A stretch of 5,033 nt of DNA. Origin: CAYZMH01 sp964479445 (GTDB lineage Bacteria > Bacteroidota > Bacteroidia > Bacteroidales > GCA-2748055). Where the stretch lies: NCBI GenBank assembly GCA_964479445.1, contig CAYZMH010000138.1, positions 1 to 5,033 of the forward strand, read 5' to 3'. Positions 1 through 5,033 of the stretch are shown piece by piece. The position numbers were made by a program, and so were the translations under genes. The notes under the pieces were generated by a model that saw only the letters and a program-made list of their open reading frames with translations, made no database searches and was not told the DNA's origin. The first letter of the stretch is position 1. Every line of letters begins with the position of its first letter.

Positions 1-620
1 GACATGGCAGGGACGGTGGTGATGGTCATGTACCGGATGTGGGTAAAGAGATCGGTCCCGGCCATCGCCGGTGCCAGGTTGGTGGTATCGGAAAGGGGCG
101 ACATCTTGTCCCCGAAATAGGCCCCCGAGATCACCGCACCGGCAACAAGTCCTTCACTGATCCCCAGTGCTTTGCCAATGCCGATCAGGGCAATCCCGAT
201 GGTGGCGATGGTCGACCAGGAACTTCCCGTGGCCAGGGAAACCACCCCTCCGATGATCACCGTGGCAAATAAAAATATGCTGGGGTGAAAGACTTTCAAT
301 CCATAATAGATCAGGGTCGGTACCACCCCGCTCAGCATCCAGGTGCCTGCCAGGGCCCCGATCATCAGGAGGATCAGGATGGATGGCATGGCAGAGCTGA
401 TGCTGTTGACAATGCTCTTGCGTACCTCCACCCATTTGATTCCGAGGCTTACCGCAATGATACCCGCCACCGCTGCTGCCAAAATGAGTGCAAACTGGTT
501 GGCTCCGTCCAGGGTGTGGTCCCCGAAGTAGAGCACGTTGAGCGTGAGCAAGGCGATCAGGACCCCGATGGGGATCAGGGCCTGCAACAAATTGGGTGTG
601 CGGATTTTCGTTTCCTCCAT
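1..620 (-). CDS. nhaC: NhaC-family Na+/H+ antiporter, N-terminal part (cut by window edge)
   Basis: Inner-membrane secondary transporter expected to exchange Na+ for H+ in pH and sodium homeostasis. The frame opens at ATG 620-618 and stays open to the left edge, giving 206 residues of a family usually about 450-500 long; the C-terminal half lies outside. Hydrophobic segments are visible at about residues 11-31, 42-62, 77-98 and 114-130. Signature stretches are TGSSWST (131-137) and GDKMSPLSDTTNLAPA (170-185), the polar conserved core of NhaC and related ion transporters. The start was chosen as the first ATG of the hydrophobic frame; it gives a short polar leader (MEETKIRTPN) before the first membrane helix. 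No Shine-Dalgarno sequence precedes it, which is usual in Bacteroidota. It is transcribed divergently from yqgE. Substrate choice (Na+/H+ versus malate-2H+/Na+-lactate, as in MleN-like members) cannot be settled from this half. Confidence 0.9.
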   Translation of the reverse strand, partial: MEETKIRTPNLLQALIPIGVLIALLTLNVLYFGDHTLDGANQFALILAAAVAGIIAVSLGIKWVEVRKSIVNSISSAMPSILILLMIGALAGTWMLSGVVPTLIYYGLKVFHPSIFLFATVIIGGVVSLATGSSWSTIATIGIALIGIGKALGISEGLVAGAVISGAYFGDKMSPLSDTTNLAPAMAGTDLFTHIRYMTITTVPAM

Positions 621-862
621 GGATCCAAAATGAAACGCCAAGATAATTAAAATCGGGCAGCGTGCAACTACAGCAAACTTTTTTGCGTTCTTATAAATGC
701 GGGTACGGTCTGTTTCCGGCACCATGGGTGATCAAAGAAAACAGGTTCCAAGTGCTTCTAAGATATGAGGATAGAAAAATAAACCAGGGTATTGATTTTT
801 TGATCTGCTTTTATTTTATTTAAAAATCCTCTATCTTGCAACTAAGAAAACAGGGTAGGCAG
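621..862. other. Divergent intergenic region, AT-rich, no gene seen
   Basis: This gap separates two outward-facing genes (NhaC on minus, yqgE on plus), so promoters for both must lie here. The part from about 765 to 850 is strongly AT-rich with runs of T and A. On the plus strand TATCTTGC (832-839) resembles the -7 element TAnnTTTG imperfectly, 23 nt before the yqgE ATG, but no TTTG lies at the right distance; the nearest, at 799-802, is 29 bp away. I see no small open frame with convincing codon use, no riboswitch-like fold and no long inverted repeat. Confidence 0.5.
638..668 (-). promoter_or_regulatory. Candidate Bacteroidota-type promoter for the NhaC gene
   Basis: On the minus strand GTTG (668-665) is followed after 19 bp by TATCTTGG (645-638). 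Each element is one base off the Bacteroidota consensus TTTG-N19-21-TAnnTTTG. If used, transcription would start near 631, leaving a leader of only about 11 nt before the ATG at 620, which is short. Inferred from motif and spacing alone, in an AT-rich region where chance matches are common. Confidence 0.3.
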
Positions 863-1450
863 ATGGATTTTAATATCGATTTTTTTCATATAGCCAATAA
901 CAAAATTGCCGAGAAGGGGAGGGTGCTTATCTCCGAACCTTTCCTGGCAGACAATTACTTCCGGCGTTCGGTGGTCTACCTCACCGAGCACAGTGAGGAG
1001 GGCTCGCTGGGTTTTGTGCTGAACAAGTCCCTGGACATGAAGGTAAGCGATGTGATCAAGGATTTCCCGGAAGCTGACTTCCCTGTATCGGTGGGGGGTC
1101 CGGTCAACACCAACACCGTGCACTACCTCCACACGCTCGGGGAACAAATCCCGCAGAGTGTTCACGTGAAAGACGGGATCTTCTGGGGCGGTGATTTCGA
1201 GATCATCAAGGCGATGATCATGAAGGGGGAGGTGGAGCCTCACGAGCTCCGGTTCTACCTGGGGTATGCCGGGTGGTCGGCTAACCAGCTTGATGGCGAG
1301 TTGAAAGAGAATGCCTGGCTGGTGGGTGAGATCTCTGCCGATATGGTCATGAAAGGTCAGGGTGCGGAATTCTGGGAGGATACCCTCTCCCGGTTCAATG
1401 ATAAGTACAGGGCCTGGGCCAACTTCCCGCAGGATCCGGGTCTGAACTGA
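863..1450 (+). CDS. yqgE: YqgE/AlgH family protein (DUF179)
   Basis: A 195-residue cytosolic protein of the widespread YqgE/AlgH family, whose molecular role is unproven; the AlgH name comes from a link to alginate regulation in Pseudomonas. Conserved blocks appear in the expected order: GRVLISEP (19-26), FRRSVVYL (33-40), GSLGFVLNK (47-55), VGGPV (77-81), GIFWGGD (105-111), GYAGWSANQLDGEL (134-147) and NAWL (150-153). The DPGLN ending resembles Bacteroidota members. Length matches the family norm of about 185-200. The frame extends upstream to a TTG at 836, but ATG 863 is preferred: it places the conserved start normally, and the extra nine residues (MQLRKQGRQ) look like untranslated leader. 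The gene stands alone on its strand, divergent from NhaC and convergent with gmhB. Confidence 0.95.
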   Translation: MDFNIDFFHIANNKIAEKGRVLISEPFLADNYFRRSVVYLTEHSEEGSLGFVLNKSLDMKVSDVIKDFPEADFPVSVGGPVNTNTVHYLHTLGEQIPQSVHVKDGIFWGGDFEIIKAMIMKGEVEPHELRFYLGYAGWSANQLDGELKENAWLVGEISADMVMKGQGAEFWEDTLSRFNDKYRAWANFPQDPGLN

Positions 1451-1453
1451 ATC

Positions 1454-1490
1454 CCCTTACCGGGTTAGCTCCCTTACCGGGTAACCGGGT
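1454..1490. repeat. Short tandem repeat between convergent genes
   Basis: The 12-mer CCCTTACCGGGT occurs at 1454-1465 and again exactly at 1471-1482, a period of 17 bp. A third partial copy, AACCGGGT, follows at 1483-1490, so ACCGGGT is present three times in about 30 bp, directly after the yqgE stop. Weak pairing is possible (GGTTA 1463-1467 with TAACC 1482-1486), but there is no strong GC stem and no T-run in either direction, so I do not call it a terminator. Confidence 0.6.
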
Positions 1491-1543
1491 TCCCTTTCCA
1501 ACCGCTATGGGTTCGCATACAGCATTCGATTCGGGGTTATGCG

Positions 1544-1568
1544 CCGGAGGTATTTACCGGATCTCCGG
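1544..1568. terminator. Weak hairpin overlapping the gmhB stop codon
   Basis: CCGGAG (1544-1549) and CTCCGG (1563-1568) form a 6-bp all-matched inverted repeat with a 13-nt loop that contains the gmhB stop codon (complement of 1554-1556). Its position at the 3' end of the four-gene minus-strand cluster suggests it could help end transcription, but there is no U-tract after it on the minus strand, so intrinsic termination is not supported. The surrounding sequence holds several other CCGGA-type words, so it may be chance. Confidence 0.2.
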
Positions 1569-2042
1569 AAGGAGGGTCCGGAGGTCCTGGTTCCGCCTGA
1601 TCTTCCGGGTATGAATGCCGGTCCGCTTTCCCGCTTCCACATCCTTATCCGAATCTCCGATAAACCAGGCATCTTCAGGCTCGATCCCGAACCGTGCCAT
1701 CGCTTTCTGCAGCAGCAGGGGCTCCGGCTTCCGGCAGAGACACCGCTCCACGCTGTCGTGGTGCGGACAATAATAGATTGCCGAGAGATAGATCCCTTCC
1801 CCGGCCAGCACCTCCTCCAGGTAGCGGTGCACCCGGTCGGTATCTTCCTTGCTGAACAACCCCCTGGCGATTCCCCCCTGGTTGCTGATAAGGATCAGCA
1901 GGTAATCCCTCTCCTGCCATGTACCGAGGGCTTCGATCACCCCTTCGTTGATGGAGAAATCCTCCACCCGGTGCACGTAATAGTGCTCCCCGGGATCATT
2001 GATCACTCCGTCTCTGTCAAGGAATATGGCTTTGTTCATCAT
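1554..2042 (-). CDS. gmhB: D-glycero-D-manno-heptose 1,7-bisphosphate 7-phosphatase (GmhB-like HAD phosphatase)
   Basis: A 162-residue cytosolic phosphatase of the HAD superfamily that removes the C7 phosphate of heptose 1,7-bisphosphate in the ADP-heptose pathway supplying LPS core or other heptosylated glycans. HAD motif I is FLDRDGVIN (7-15), with nucleophile D9 and acid/base D11. Motif II is ISNQGGIARG (52-61). The GmhB-specific zinc site is complete: C92-P-H94 and C101-L-C103, followed by RKP (104-106) carrying motif III K105. Motif IV is GDSDKD (129-134). The zinc loop separates it from histidinol-phosphatases only partly, since HisB-N shares it; the length and absence of a dehydratase domain favour GmhB. 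Two adjacent ATGs (2042 and 2039) could each start it; the first lies 10 nt after the rhomboid stop. It is last in the minus-strand cluster, and no other heptose gene is in view. Confidence 0.9.
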   Translation of the reverse strand: MMNKAIFLDRDGVINDPGEHYYVHRVEDFSINEGVIEALGTWQERDYLLILISNQGGIARGLFSKEDTDRVHRYLEEVLAGEGIYLSAIYYCPHHDSVERCLCRKPEPLLLQKAMARFGIEPEDAWFIGDSDKDVEAGKRTGIHTRKIRRNQDLRTLLPEIR

Positions 2043-2052
2043 AACCGTTCGT

Positions 2053-2670
2053 TTAGCCCGGGAAGAGGCTGTTCCAGAAATGCCTTACCAGTCCCGGTTC
2101 CATGATCAGCGGGTAGAAAAATCCGAATATAGCCCCCCAGAGGTGGGCATCGTGGTTGATGTTATCCCTTTTCCTCCGGCTCATGTAGGTGGAGTAGACC
2201 AGGTACAGGACCCCGAAGACAATACCCGGGATGGGGATGGCAAAATAGAAATAGATCTTTTGCAGGGGGCGGAAAAATATATAGGTGAATACAACGGCGG
2301 AGACGGCACCGGAGGCCCCGACTGCCCTGTAGTCGGGATCATCTTTATGCTTGCGTATCGTGGAGACCGACGAGAGGATGATGCTCAGCACAAAGAGCAG
2401 GATGAAGTGGAAATAACCCGATCCCACGTAATCCCGTTCCTCCATCAGCTGGAATATCCGCTCTATTTCTCTTCCGAATGACCAGAGCACCAGCATGTTG
2501 ACGATAAGATGCACGTAATCGGCGTGGAGGAACGCATGGGTGACGATGCGGTGGTACTCCTTTTTGCGGGTCAGCTGGTAGGGCGACAGTTCAAACCTTG
2601 CGAAGAGGTTCTGGTACCGGAACGCCGCAATGGAGAATAGGCTGATAAAGATGACAATGGCAAGGGTCAT
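2053..2670 (-). CDS. Rhomboid-family intramembrane serine protease
   Basis: A 205-residue six-helix membrane protease that cleaves transmembrane substrates within the bilayer. Hydrophobic segments fall at about 2-17, 51-66, 86-104, 116-133, 139-160 and 174-190. The catalytic serine is S120 in GASG (118-121) at the head of helix 4, and its partner histidine is H176 in the NHDAHLWG stretch (172-179) of helix 6. The oxyanion-type H54-x-x-x-N58 pair in helix 2 matches GlpG H150 and N154, and HAFLHAD (45-51) precedes it as in the family. All active-site residues are present, so it is predicted active. The loop at 104-114 is charged. The start at 2670 lies 3 nt after the holA stop, indicating co-transcription. 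The substrate cannot be told from sequence. It has no extra cytosolic domain. Confidence 0.93.
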   Translation of the reverse strand: MTLAIVIFISLFSIAAFRYQNLFARFELSPYQLTRKKEYHRIVTHAFLHADYVHLIVNMLVLWSFGREIERIFQLMEERDYVGSGYFHFILLFVLSIILSSVSTIRKHKDDPDYRAVGASGAVSAVVFTYIFFRPLQKIYFYFAIPIPGIVFGVLYLVYSTYMSRRKRDNINHDAHLWGAIFGFFYPLIMEPGLVRHFWNSLFPG

Positions 2671-2673
2671 GGA

Positions 2674-3684
2674 TCAGTGCAGTATTTTAAAGGTAAGTTC
2701 TTTCAGGAGCTCCCCTTCCGGGATGGCGGTACCTTCGAACCCCTTGGATTTCATGTCGTACTCCCGCAACAGCGAGATGATGGAGATCACCTTGTTGGGG
2801 TTGTAATTGCGGGCAGCCTGTACGTATTCGGATACGAAATAGGGATGGATGCGGAGGGCAGAAGCTATGCTCTGTTTCGATTTGTCCTTCAGCCAGTAAT
2901 ATATCAGCAGCTTGGAGAAAAAGAAATAGAGCGAGGCGATGGTCTGCGAGATGTGGTTGTTTCTCTGGTTGTCGGCAAAATAGTTGACAATCCGGTTCGC
3001 CTTCAACACGTCTCTCTTTCCCAGGGCATTTTGAAGTTCAAAGTGATTGTAGTCTTTGCTGATCCCGATATTGCGCTCCACGTGGTTGGCGGTGATGGTG
3101 TTCTGATTCTCCTCCAGGGTGATGATCAGCTTCTCCAGCTCATTGACGATTTTGGAGAGGTCGCTTCCCAGGAACTCTGCCAGCAGTGCGGTAGCCTTGG
3201 GCTGGATGTTCAGCTTTTTCGCGGTGACATAGTTGGAGATCCACCCCGGTAACTTATCGTCGTACAGTTTTTTCGATACAAAACAGAGCGCGTGCCGGCG
3301 GAGAGATTTGAAGACCTTCTTGCGTTTGTCGGGATTCTTGTATTTGTAGCAGAGCACCAGCAGCGAGGATTTCAGGGGTTGCTCCACGTAATGGATCAGT
3401 TCATCGAACTCCTGCAGCTCCTGGGCCTCTTTGACCACCACCACCTGGTGGTTGGCCATCATGGGGAACCGTTTGGCGGCGTTGATTACGGTGCGGGAAT
3501 GGGTATCCTTGCCGTAGATAACGGTCTGGTTGAACGTTTTCTCGGTCTCATCCAGCACGTGCTCCTGGATATAGTCGCTGATCCGGTCGATATAGTATGG
3601 TTCATCGCCGGACAGGAAATAGACCGGGTGATAGATCTTTTTTTTCAGATCCCGCATGATCTGTTCGAAGGATGCTTCAGCCAT
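2674..3684 (-). CDS. holA: DNA polymerase III subunit delta
   Basis: A 336-residue clamp-loader subunit. Delta binds and opens the beta sliding clamp and, with delta' and DnaX, loads it onto primed DNA. The family order is visible: PVYFLSGDEPYYIDRI (20-35) opens the degenerate AAA+ fold, which lacks a Walker A loop as expected for delta; RFPMMANHQVVVVKEAQ (72-88) follows; LGSDLSKIVNELEKL (172-186) marks the lid-domain helices; and FELQNALGKRD (215-225) opens the C-terminal collar domain, which ends with the basic, aromatic-rich stretch around 253-270. Length is within the usual 330-345. The ATG (3684-3682) shares its A with the TAA stop of the AMP nucleosidase gene (TAATG), so translation is probably coupled. 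The rhomboid gene begins 3 nt after its stop. Confidence 0.95.
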   Translation of the reverse strand: MAEASFEQIMRDLKKKIYHPVYFLSGDEPYYIDRISDYIQEHVLDETEKTFNQTVIYGKDTHSRTVINAAKRFPMMANHQVVVVKEAQELQEFDELIHYVEQPLKSSLLVLCYKYKNPDKRKKVFKSLRRHALCFVSKKLYDDKLPGWISNYVTAKKLNIQPKATALLAEFLGSDLSKIVNELEKLIITLEENQNTITANHVERNIGISKDYNHFELQNALGKRDVLKANRIVNYFADNQRNNHISQTIASLYFFFSKLLIYYWLKDKSKQSIASALRIHPYFVSEYVQAARNYNPNKVISIISLLREYDMKSKGFEGTAIPEGELLKELTFKILH

Positions 3685-4457
3685 TATTCAAATCTCAAAT
3701 GTTTAACAGATTCACCATGGTCTTTCAGTTCCATAATCGAGTCGATCCCGATCTGCAGGTGAATCTCGGCGTAGCGCTCGGTGACCTGCCTGTCGGTTTT
3801 ATCGGTTTTAATACCCGAAGAGATCATGGGTTGGTCGGATACCAGCAGCAGTGCACCGGTGGGGATCTCGTTCACAAAACCTACAGTGAAAAGCGTTGCG
3901 GTCTCCATATCGATGGCCATGCTACGGGTAAGCCTGAGGTGCTCCTTGAAGTGCTCATCATGTTCCCACACCCGGCGGTTGGTGGTAAAGACCGTACCGG
4001 TCCAGTAATCCTGGCCCCTGTTACGGATGGTGGTGGAGACGGCCCGCTGCAGGCTGAATGCCGGCAGGGCCGGTACCTTGGGGGGGAGGTAGTCATCGGA
4101 GGTCCCGTCGCCCCGGATAGCGGCAATGGGAAGGATCAGGTCGCCAAGCTGGTTTTTTCGCTTGAGTCCGCCGCACTTTCCTAAAAAGAGGACGGCCTGC
4201 GGAGTGATCGCTGCCAGGAGATCCATGATGGTGGCAGCGTTGGCACTGCCCAGTCCGAAATTGATCATGGTGATGCCATTGGCATTGGCACACGGCATGT
4301 TTACCGCGTTGCTGACGATGGAGGTTTCCATTTTTTCGGCAAACAGCTCCAGGTAGTGCTGGAAATTGGTCAGCAGAATATATTCCCCGAAATCCTCCAG
4401 GGGATTTCCCGTATAGCGGGGTAACCAGTTGGTGATAATCTCCTTCTTTGTTTTCAT
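3684..4457 (-). CDS. amn: AMP nucleosidase (short Bacteroidota-type, nucleoside phosphorylase fold)
   Basis: A 257-residue cytosolic enzyme of the PNP/UDP phosphorylase superfamily, predicted to hydrolyse AMP to adenine and ribose 5-phosphate in purine turnover. Visible blocks are NFGLGSANAATIMDLL (66-81), LFLGKCGGLK (90-99), GTSDDYLPP (118-126), TTNRRVWEHD (158-167), the ribose-contact block IDMETAT (182-188) and SDQPM (207-211), where D208 sits at the purine-contacting position. E. coli Amn is nearly twice as long; this form has only the catalytic domain, as is common in Bacteroidota. The upstream ATG at 4469 adds MHSV; ATG 4457 is preferred because family members as I know them begin MKTKKEI. 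It is first in the minus-strand cluster and overlaps holA by one base. Assignment as AMP nucleosidase rather than another phosphorylase rests on overall resemblance. Confidence 0.9.
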   Translation of the reverse strand: MKTKKEIITNWLPRYTGNPLEDFGEYILLTNFQHYLELFAEKMETSIVSNAVNMPCANANGITMINFGLGSANAATIMDLLAAITPQAVLFLGKCGGLKRKNQLGDLILPIAAIRGDGTSDDYLPPKVPALPAFSLQRAVSTTIRNRGQDYWTGTVFTTNRRVWEHDEHFKEHLRLTRSMAIDMETATLFTVGFVNEIPTGALLLVSDQPMISSGIKTDKTDRQVTERYAEIHLQIGIDSIMELKDHGESVKHLRFE

Positions 4458-4477
4458 AACGGAATGCATTAAATTCG
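4447..4477 (+). promoter_or_regulatory. Candidate Bacteroidota-type promoter for the plus-strand frame at 4516
   Basis: TTTG (4447-4450) is followed after exactly 19 bp by TAAATTCG (4470-4477), one base off TAnnTTTG. Predicted transcription start is near 4484, giving a leader of about 32 nt before the ATG at 4516. The -33 element lies inside the first codons of the AMP nucleosidase gene. Motif and spacing fit is the best in the window, but support is from pattern alone. Confidence 0.45.
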
Positions 4478-4498
4478 GAACCGGGCCGAACAGGGGTA

Positions 4499-4506
4499 TA
4501 AAGATA
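4499..4506 (-). promoter_or_regulatory. Candidate -7 element for the AMP nucleosidase-holA-rhomboid-gmhB cluster
   Basis: On the minus strand TATCTTTA (4506-4499) matches TAnnTTTG except for the last base. It would place transcription start near 4492 and a leader of about 35 nt before ATG 4457. No TTTG lies 19-21 bp upstream; the one present is only 12 bp away, so the -33 element is weak or absent. Confidence 0.3.
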
Positions 4507-4515
4507 AGAGCATTT

Positions 4516-5033
4516 ATGCAAAAATTGAATTTACCGGAATACGATTTACGATTGAAAAGGGAAGGGGACCGGACCCTGGTCTATGATCCGTTCCGTGCCC
4601 GCTACCTGGTACTGACACCCGAGGAACGGGTTCGCCAGCTGTTTGCCCGCTACCTGGTCGAGGAGCGGCAGTTTCCCGCCTCGCTTATGATCACCGAATA
4701 TGCCCTTACCCTGAACAACCTGAGCAAACGGTGCGATATCCTGGTCTTTAACCGGTCGGGCCAGCCGGTAGTGCTGGCCGAATGCAAGGCTCCTTCGGTG
4801 ACCATCACCCGGGAGACCTTCGACCAGGCAGCCCGTTACAACATTCTCAATGGCATGGCTGAGGACGGCACGATTGGGGCCAATCTATTCGGCGACTCGG
4901 TACAGCGGAAGCGCTTCTTGAAAAAGATTTGGGTGCGCTTACCGTTCAAGCCTTTGCTCCGGTTTGTCCTGTTCTATTTCATCCGTCTCGGCTTTTTGGA
5001 TGGTCGCGCCGGTTATATCTACGGCCGTTTACT
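4516..5033 (+). CDS. HsdR N-terminal-like nuclease domain joined in frame to a glycosyltransferase 2 C-terminal tail (cut by window edge)
   Basis: Open frame of 172 codons with no stop before the right edge. Residues 1-109 match the small Bacteroidota proteins with a type I restriction HsdR N-terminal domain: TPEERVRQLF (34-43), FPASLM (53-58), LTLNNLSKRCDILVF (64-78) and AECKAP (88-93). PD-(D/E)XK residues are D74, E89-x-K91 and QxxxY at 104-108 (QAARY). Stand-alone members run to about 150 residues and continue with another strand. Here the character changes after N109: GTIGANLFGD (118-127), QRKRFLKK (130-137), then LPFKPLLRF (142-150) and RLGFLDGRAGYIY (157-169) read as the basic, membrane-associating C-terminal tail of an LPS-core-type family 2 glycosyltransferase. 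No glycosyltransferase catalytic domain is present. The nuclease part resembles ordinary Bacteroidota housekeeping-type genes and has no hsdM or hsdS beside it. The fused product's function is unknown. Start ATG 4516 fits homologues beginning with a similar LNLP motif. Confidence 0.75.
   Translation, partial: MQKLNLPEYDLRLKREGDRTLVYDPFRARYLVLTPEERVRQLFARYLVEERQFPASLMITEYALTLNNLSKRCDILVFNRSGQPVVLAECKAPSVTITRETFDQAARYNILNGMAEDGTIGANLFGDSVQRKRFLKKIWVRLPFKPLLRFVLFYFIRLGFLDGRAGYIYGRL
4837..4869 (+). other. Probable join between nuclease-like and glycosyltransferase-like segments
   Basis: Family identity switches between Y108 (codon 4837-4839) and G118 (4867-4869). Upstream, the QxxxY motif is still normal for the HsdR-N family; downstream, the NLFGD and QRKRFLKK stretches are glycosyltransferase-like. 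The residues between, NILNGMAED (109-117), cannot be assigned to either side with confidence. The reading frame is kept across the join, and I see no insertion sequence end, target duplication or long repeat there. Confidence 0.55.

Noticed and set aside
39..650. Plus-strand open frames opposite the NhaC gene
   Set aside because: The minus-strand frame has membrane helices and NhaC signature motifs. The plus-strand translations are charged, low-complexity shadows.
836..862. Upstream TTG start for yqgE adding nine residues
   Set aside because: The nine added residues (MQLRKQGRQ) are not typical of the family, and the TTG overlaps the AT-rich promoter-like sequence. ATG 863 gives the usual family length.
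1480..1486. GGTAACC palindrome as a terminator or operator
   Set aside because: A 7-bp near-perfect palindrome with no room for a loop cannot form a terminator hairpin, and it is part of the ACCGGGT repeat already listed.
1539..2105. Long open plus-strand frame (188 codons) opposite gmhB
   Set aside because: It lies antisense to a gene with complete HAD and zinc motifs. Its translation is rich in Pro, His and Arg, has no family motif, and follows the codon pattern of the opposite strand.
3292..4184. Overlapping plus-strand open frames opposite holA and the AMP nucleosidase gene
   Set aside because: Both opposite genes are recognised along their full length. These frames are mirror frames of GC-biased coding sequence, with no promoter and no recognisable domain.
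4516..4842. A type I restriction-modification system
   Set aside because: Only the small N-terminal HsdR-like domain is present. There is no helicase/translocase region, and no hsdM or hsdS nearby. Such short proteins are common in Bacteroidota outside restriction loci.

Overview
The window looks like chromosomal DNA from a member of the Bacteroidota, most likely order Bacteroidales. The AMP nucleosidase, DNA polymerase III delta subunit, YqgE protein and HsdR-N-like protein all resemble the Bacteroidales versions. No gene start has a clear Shine-Dalgarno sequence, and the few promoter-like sites fit the Bacteroidota pattern (TTTG, 19-21 bp, TAnnTTTG) rather than the E. coli one. There are no tRNA or rRNA genes, insertion sequences, CRISPR repeats or prophage genes. 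Coding density is high.

Layout from left to right: (1) the N-terminal 206 residues of an NhaC-type Na+/H+ antiporter on the minus strand, cut by the left edge (1-620); (2) a 242-bp AT-rich divergent intergenic region; (3) yqgE on the plus strand (863-1450); (4) a 103-bp convergent intergenic region with a short repeated element; (5) a tightly packed minus-strand cluster, read right to left as AMP nucleosidase (4457-3684), holA (3684-2674), a rhomboid protease (2670-2053) and gmhB (2042-1554); (6) a 58-bp gap with promoter-like motifs in both directions; (7) a plus-strand reading frame from 4516 that runs off the right edge.

The four-gene cluster is almost certainly one transcription unit. 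AMP nucleosidase and holA share one base (TAATG), holA and the rhomboid gene are 3 nt apart, and the rhomboid gene and gmhB are 10 nt apart. It mixes purine salvage, replication clamp loading, intramembrane proteolysis and LPS-core heptose synthesis, so it looks like a housekeeping operon rather than one pathway.

The most unusual item is the last frame. Residues 1-109 form a PD-(D/E)XK nuclease-like HsdR N-terminal domain with D74, E89-x-K91 and a QxxxY motif (QAARY, 104-108). From about residue 118 the same open frame reads as the C-terminal tail of a family 2 glycosyltransferase of the LPS-core type. The glycosyltransferase catalytic domain is missing. This is an in-frame deletion fusion, a genuine fusion, or an assembly join. 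I found no clear evidence of a new multi-gene system; everything else is recognisable housekeeping content.
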